DNA from: Candidatus Woesearchaeota archaeon
GTDB taxonomy: Archaea > Nanobdellota > Nanobdellia > Woesearchaeales > UBA11576
Length of the DNA: 12,932 nt
Direction: 5' to 3'
Assembly (NCBI GenBank): GCA_030591125.1
Contig: JAUVBP010000010.1
Location: 1 to 12,932 of the forward strand
The notes beneath the pieces are model-generated. The model worked only from the letters and a program-made list of their open reading frames with translations, searched no databases and was not told the origin of the DNA. A program made the translations under genes and the position numbers. The number at the start of each line of letters is the position of its first letter. The stretch's first letter is position 1. Shown here in pieces: positions 12,541-12,932 of this stretch.

Positions 12541-12748
12541 ACCGGTTATGGAAGGAATACTTCAATAACCACAAGTCACAGGACGGTAGAGAGTGTTAAG
12601 ACTGACAGACTGTGTAGTTGTTTGAGACACGGAGTGTTTCTAACATACCAAAAATCAAAGATTTTTGAGCATTTGAAGCTCAGAAGTCCACCAAATAGGG
12701 CAGAGTGGAATTCTATTGCTTAAAAATAAAGGGAATCGTCGAGGCAAA
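12541..12748. other. Non-coding stretch between divergent promoters, with small inverted repeats
   Basis: No credible gene is seen in about 210 bases. It holds a hairpin GGTTAT (12544-12549) with ATAACC (12565-12570), continued inside by GAAG/CTTC around a GAATA loop after a G-A mismatch. It also holds an 8-bp inverted repeat CAAAAATC (12649-12656) with GATTTTTG (12660-12667) and a three-base loop, and TGAGC/GCTCA (12666-12670, 12678-12682). GAGTGTT occurs twice. I see no tRNA, no box C/D pair and no poly-T end, so a small RNA cannot be claimed. Confidence 0.4.
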
Positions 12749-12758
12749 GTTTTTAAAC
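12749..12758 (+). promoter_or_regulatory. TATA box of the OB-fold gene
   Basis: GTTTTTAAAC predicts a transcript start near 12781, immediately before the SD AGGTG at 12782-12786. Confidence 0.55.
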
Positions 12759-12791
12759 TCATGAAATTTAATGCCAAAGACAGGTGATATG

Positions 12792-12932
12792 ATGTCCATA
12801 AAGAATCTACAAGCAAGACAGACAAACGTTGAAGTTGAAGGAGAGATCCTTGAAGTTGGTCAAGTACGGGAATTCAGCAAGTTCGGAAAACAGGGCAGGG
12901 TTGCCAATGCTATACTGAAAGATGATACTGGC
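12792..12932 (+). CDS. OB-fold nucleic-acid-binding protein, probably RPA/SSB-like (3' end outside window)
   Basis: Only the first 47 residues are present. After a short lead (MSIKNLQARQTNVEVEGEI) the pattern is that of the first strands of an OB-fold of the archaeal replication protein A kind: VEVEGEILEVGQVREF, then a turn with SKFGKQGRVANAIL and LKDDTG, where the KDxTG motif is typical of RPA OB domains. Such proteins coat single-stranded DNA in replication and repair, which suits the nearby Mre11-like and HerA-like genes. Two adjacent in-frame ATGs exist at 12789 and 12792; AGGTG (12782-12786) is 5 bases from the second and only 2 from the first, so 12792 is preferred. The gene is cut by the window end, so the number of OB folds and any zinc finger are unknown. 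Confidence 0.8.
   Translation, partial: MSIKNLQARQTNVEVEGEILEVGQVREFSKFGKQGRVANAILKDDTG

Noticed and set aside
12601..12700. Possible box C/D or H/ACA guide RNA
   Set aside because: No TGATGA/CTGA box pair with proper spacing and no convincing kink-turn stem could be found by eye.
12406..12723. 105-residue open frame on + overlapping the HTH gene start and its upstream region
   Set aside because: It runs antisense through the start and promoter of the HTH gene, with no SD or TATA element of its own and no recognisable sequence.

Overview
This window looks archaeal. Nearly every gene is preceded by an A/T-rich TATA element of the TTTAAATA or TTTATAAA kind. Four genes (Nudix, GGDEF-like, herA and the HTH gene) have that element about 25-28 bases before their start codon, as in leaderless archaeal transcripts. 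Other genes carry purine-rich Shine-Dalgarno (SD) sites, two of them in front of TTG starts. A HerA-type ATPase and an Mre11-type nuclease support the assignment. The aspartyl-tRNA synthetase is of the bacterial type, which suggests gene transfer. Placement in a DPANN-like or similar uncultured lineage is only an inference.

Layout. 1-1557 is the 3' part of aspS (+). 1646-2992 holds two unrecognised + genes, each with its own TATA box and SD. 3033-3539 is a small helical protein on -, divergent from a leaderless Nudix-fold gene (3712-4083, +) whose catalytic box is degenerate. 4108-5319 is an Mre11/SbcD-like nuclease on -, divergent from an unrecognised acidic protein (5513-5986, +). 6003-8708 (-) encodes a 901-residue protein with two GGDEF-like nucleotidyl-cyclase palm domains, the first degenerate and the second with a plausible metal site. 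8798-10333 (-) is a HerA/FtsK-superfamily ATPase. 10474-10917 (-) is a lysine-rich, histone-H1-like protein built from a duplicated 40-residue unit and a K/A/P tail, behind a leader of two abutting hairpins. 11132-11195 is a four-copy 16-bp tandem repeat. 11197-12503 (-) is a two-gene unit of a helix-turn-helix protein and a PIN-domain protein. 12510-12788 is non-coding, and 12792 to the end is the start of an OB-fold, probably ssDNA-binding, protein (+).

How it fits together. Much of the region concerns DNA: Mre11-like, HerA-like, OB-fold and a chromatin-like protein. In many archaea herA and mre11 sit with rad50 and nurA. Here neither rad50 nor nurA is visible, and the position between mre11 and herA is taken by the large GGDEF-like protein and a convergent small unknown. 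That GGDEF-like protein is the best candidate for an undescribed system. The structured leader of the lysine-rich protein is the strongest non-coding signal.
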